Assembly (NCBI GenBank): GCA_016208805.1
Contig: JACQXL010000090.1
Coordinates: 1 to 7,297, forward strand
Direction of reading: 5' to 3'
From: Planctomycetota bacterium
GTDB taxonomy: Bacteria > Planctomycetota > MHYJ01 > JACQXL01
Length of the DNA: 7,297 nucleotides
Shown here: positions 6,035 through 7,297 of the stretch, in pieces
How positions within the stretch are numbered: position 1 is the first letter of the stretch
How the letters are laid out: the number at the start of each line of letters is the position of its first letter
Notes under the pieces: model-generated
The model's database searches: none
What the model was told of the DNA's origin: nothing
What the model saw: only the letters and a program-made list of their open reading frames with translations
Position numbers and translations under genes: made by a program

Positions 6035-6070
6035 CCCGCCTGCGTCCCGACGGCCGTCGGGGCGGGCAGG
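6035..6070. repeat. Intergenic palindromic repeat (36 bp), CCTGC...GCAGG family
   Basis: A perfect 16-bp palindrome CCCGACGGCCGTCGGG (6046-6061) sits between CCCGCCTGCG and GGGCGGGCAGG. The ends match the 30-bp repeats inside the adjacent propeller gene (CCTGCCCG at one end, CGCAGGCGG or CGTAGGCGG at the other), while the centre differs. It starts 8 bp after the TPR stop codon. It can form a strong hairpin but has no U-run. Confidence 0.75.
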
Positions 6071-6117
6071 TTGCACAGATTAAAAGCACTCATACGCCGA
6101 AGTCAAAGCCGTGTAGT

Positions 6118-6154
6118 CTGCCTTTCCCGACACCCTGTGTCGGGACGAAGGCAG
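6118..6154. repeat. Strong hairpin between the convergent genes
   Basis: CTGCCTT (6118-6124) pairs with AAGGCAG (6148-6154), and TCCCGACAC (6125-6133) pairs with GTGTCGGGA (6137-6145), leaving a CCT loop and a 2-nt bulge. It lies just beyond the propeller stop codon (6160) and could slow or stop transcription from both sides, but there is no U-tract on either strand. The outer CTGCC/GGCAG bases resemble the neighbouring repeat family. Confidence 0.7.
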
Positions 6155-6159
6155 GTGGC

Positions 6160-7251
6160 TCACTTGGTAGGCGACCAGGTGGCGTGGCCGTACGAACCGC
6201 GTTCGTCTGAAATCTTATGCTCCTCACCAGAACCGTCCGCCCGGATGATATATAATTCAAAATCCCGCGTAAAGCATACCAATTGCCCGTCCGGCGACCA
6301 GGAGGCGTCCTCTTCCTGTTGTTTGGTATTGGTCAATCGTTTCAAGCCGGAGCCATCCGCATTTATGACGCAGATATCGTCGCTGAACGGCCCGGCGCTT
6401 TCTGTCATATAAAGAAGGCGAGAACCATCGGGCGACCAGCGCACCGGTTTCTGGAGGACTTTCTCAGACGTTAATATCTTCTGGCCGGAACCGTCGCTGT
6501 TTATAATAGCCAAACCGGTCGGAGCGCCGAAATCAGCGCGGGATGTGAACGCCACCATCTGCCCATCCGGCCTGCCCACCGAAGCCTCGGCGCAGGCGGA
6601 CGACCAGGCCGGATGAAAATCCCAGTGCCCTGACGTCAGTTTCCGCTGGTTGCCGTTATTGACATCCACCAGATAAATATTCCAGTCGTTATTCTTAAGA
6701 GTAACAAAGGCAATCTCGTTGCCATCCGGTGACCAGGCCAGTTGCGAATCCGCCACAGCGGCGTCACTGGTCAACTGCTTCAGCCCGCTGCCGTCCGCAT
6801 TAACCGTGAATATCTCCGGCCGGTTATGACTTATGCTGACGGCGCCATCTTCATACTGTTTCCGTTCCGCAATAGATGCGGACTTGAAGGCAATCCGGCG
6901 ACCGTCCGACCTGCCCGCCAAAGCCTCGGCGTAGGCGGGTGACCAGACCGGCTCCTCATCTTCTGAATCGTTATCCGTCAACTGGACTAATCCGGTCCCA
7001 TCTGCATTTATCACATACACTTCCGCATCTTCTGACATACTATGGCTGGTGTATGCAATCTTTTGCCCGTCCGGCGCCCAGACCACGCTATCTTTGAAAC
7101 CGCCCTTTTTGGTAACCTGTCTTACGGTTGAACCGTCGGCATTAATGGTGTAAACCTCATACTGCCCGCCCCGGTTGGATGAAAATGCAATCTTGCCCGG
7201 CACGCCGGCCACCACCGGCTGGCGCTTCTTATTATCCTTTGAGCCGCCCAT
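6160..7251 (-). CDS. TolB-like WD40/PD40 beta-propeller protein (N-terminus uncertain)
   Basis: The 363-residue frame holds seven PD40-type repeats, each with an IAF/IAY strand, a [VI]NADGSG turn, LT and a closing WSPDG. Closing motifs lie near residues 58-62, 103-117, 173-177, 216-230, 272-276, 318-322 and 359-361. Such propellers resemble the C-terminal domain of TolB and usually bind proteins or carbohydrates; no enzyme motif is seen. Blades 2 and 4 have WSPDG interrupted by extra residues (AYAEALAGRS and SACAEASVGR) encoded by 30-bp palindromic repeats. The ATG at 7251 has GGAG 9 nt upstream, but the frame stays open to the window edge, so the start may be further upstream; from this ATG there is no signal peptide. 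It converges with the TPR gene and ends 133 bp from it. Confidence 0.88.
   Translation of the reverse strand: MGGSKDNKKRQPVVAGVPGKIAFSSNRGGQYEVYTINADGSTVRQVTKKGGFKDSVVWAPDGQKIAYTSHSMSEDAEVYVINADGTGLVQLTDNDSEDEEPVWSPAYAEALAGRSDGRRIAFKSASIAERKQYEDGAVSISHNRPEIFTVNADGSGLKQLTSDAAVADSQLAWSPDGNEIAFVTLKNNDWNIYLVDVNNGNQRKLTSGHWDFHPAWSSACAEASVGRPDGQMVAFTSRADFGAPTGLAIINSDGSGQKILTSEKVLQKPVRWSPDGSRLLYMTESAGPFSDDICVINADGSGLKRLTNTKQQEEDASWSPDGQLVCFTRDFELYIIRADGSGEEHKISDERGSYGHATWSPTK
6571..6600. repeat. 30-bp palindromic repeat inserted in propeller blade 4
   Basis: This copy reads CCTGCCCACC at its left and CGCAGGCGGA at its right around GAAGCCTCGG, and matches the copy at 6910-6939 in 26 of 30 positions. 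It splits the DNA for WSPDG in frame and encodes the extra ten residues near positions 218-227. With flanking bases it forms GCCTGC/GCAGGC and CCGA/TCGG stems. Confidence 0.85.
6910..6939. repeat. 30-bp palindromic repeat inserted in propeller blade 2
   Basis: This copy reads CCTGCCCGCC at its left and CGTAGGCGGG at its right, with CCCGCC/GGCGGG arms. It lies in frame inside the codons of the closing WSPDG, adding ten residues (about 106-115). The site of insertion is the same motif as in the 6571-6600 copy, in a different blade. Confidence 0.85.
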
Positions 7252-7279
7252 CTTCCACGACTCCGTAACTATCTTCCAC

Positions 7280-7297
7280 CCCGACGCTTCGGTCGGG
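7280..7297. repeat. Inverted repeat at the right edge
   Basis: CCCGAC (7280-7285) and GTCGGG (7292-7297) flank a GCTTCG loop; the repeat may continue past the window. It lies 29 bp upstream of the propeller ATG, in a region that stays open in the propeller frame (PTEASGWK), so it may be another in-frame palindromic insertion. Confidence 0.5.

Noticed and set aside
6118..6154. Classical intrinsic terminator shared by the convergent genes
   Set aside because: The hairpin is strong but lacks a U-tract on both sides, so it is recorded as a hairpin or repeat only.
5944..6412. Plus-strand ORFs overlapping the TPR 3' end and the propeller gene
   Set aside because: They are out of frame or antisense to well-supported genes, cross palindromic repeats, and show no family features.

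Overview
The window looks like a chromosomal segment of an uncultured bacterium. A Planctomycetota-like source is the best guess, because a Hanks-type Ser/Thr kinase with a basic juxtamembrane stretch (HLWRRAAKNK), one membrane helix and a very long TPR array is a frequent architecture there. Dispersed palindromic repeats of the kind common in anaerobic environmental genomes fit but are not diagnostic. The taxonomic call is inference. No rRNA, tRNA, CRISPR array, transposase or phage gene is visible.

Layout: (1) 1-867, minus strand: the N-terminal 289 codons of ClpB, running off the left edge, with a good promoter so close to the ATG that the mRNA should be leaderless or nearly so. (2) 868-1207: a divergent intergenic region invaded by a 178-bp MITE-like element with perfect 16-bp inverted ends and a 6-bp target duplication. 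(3) 1208-1849, plus strand: a small exported or lipoprotein-like protein of unknown function with a doubled Shine-Dalgarno. (4) 1850-2455: one truncated and one complete copy of the same MITE-like family, then a 55-nt hairpin and a possible 17-codon micro-ORF before the kinase. (5) 2456-6026, plus strand: a receptor-type Ser/Thr kinase followed by about 22 TPRs. It is split into two overlapping ORFs by a 58-bp tandem duplication at about 4537-4656; removing one copy restores a single 1170-residue frame. The duplication also places a Shine-Dalgarno and ATG at 4593, so the distal half could be made as a separate soluble TPR protein. (6) 6027-6159: a convergent intergenic region with two strong hairpins. 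(7) 6160-7251, minus strand: a TolB-like seven-repeat PD40 beta-propeller, with its frame open to the right edge.

The main signals are the frame-breaking duplication in the kinase/TPR locus, 30-bp palindromic repeats inserted in frame into two blades of the propeller gene (with relatives in the adjacent intergenic region), and the MITE-like family whose copies share termini but carry different cores. The kinase, TPR and propeller proteins suggest signalling and protein-interaction functions near or outside the membrane, but no shared pathway can be shown. I do not see a clearly new multi-gene defence or metabolic system.
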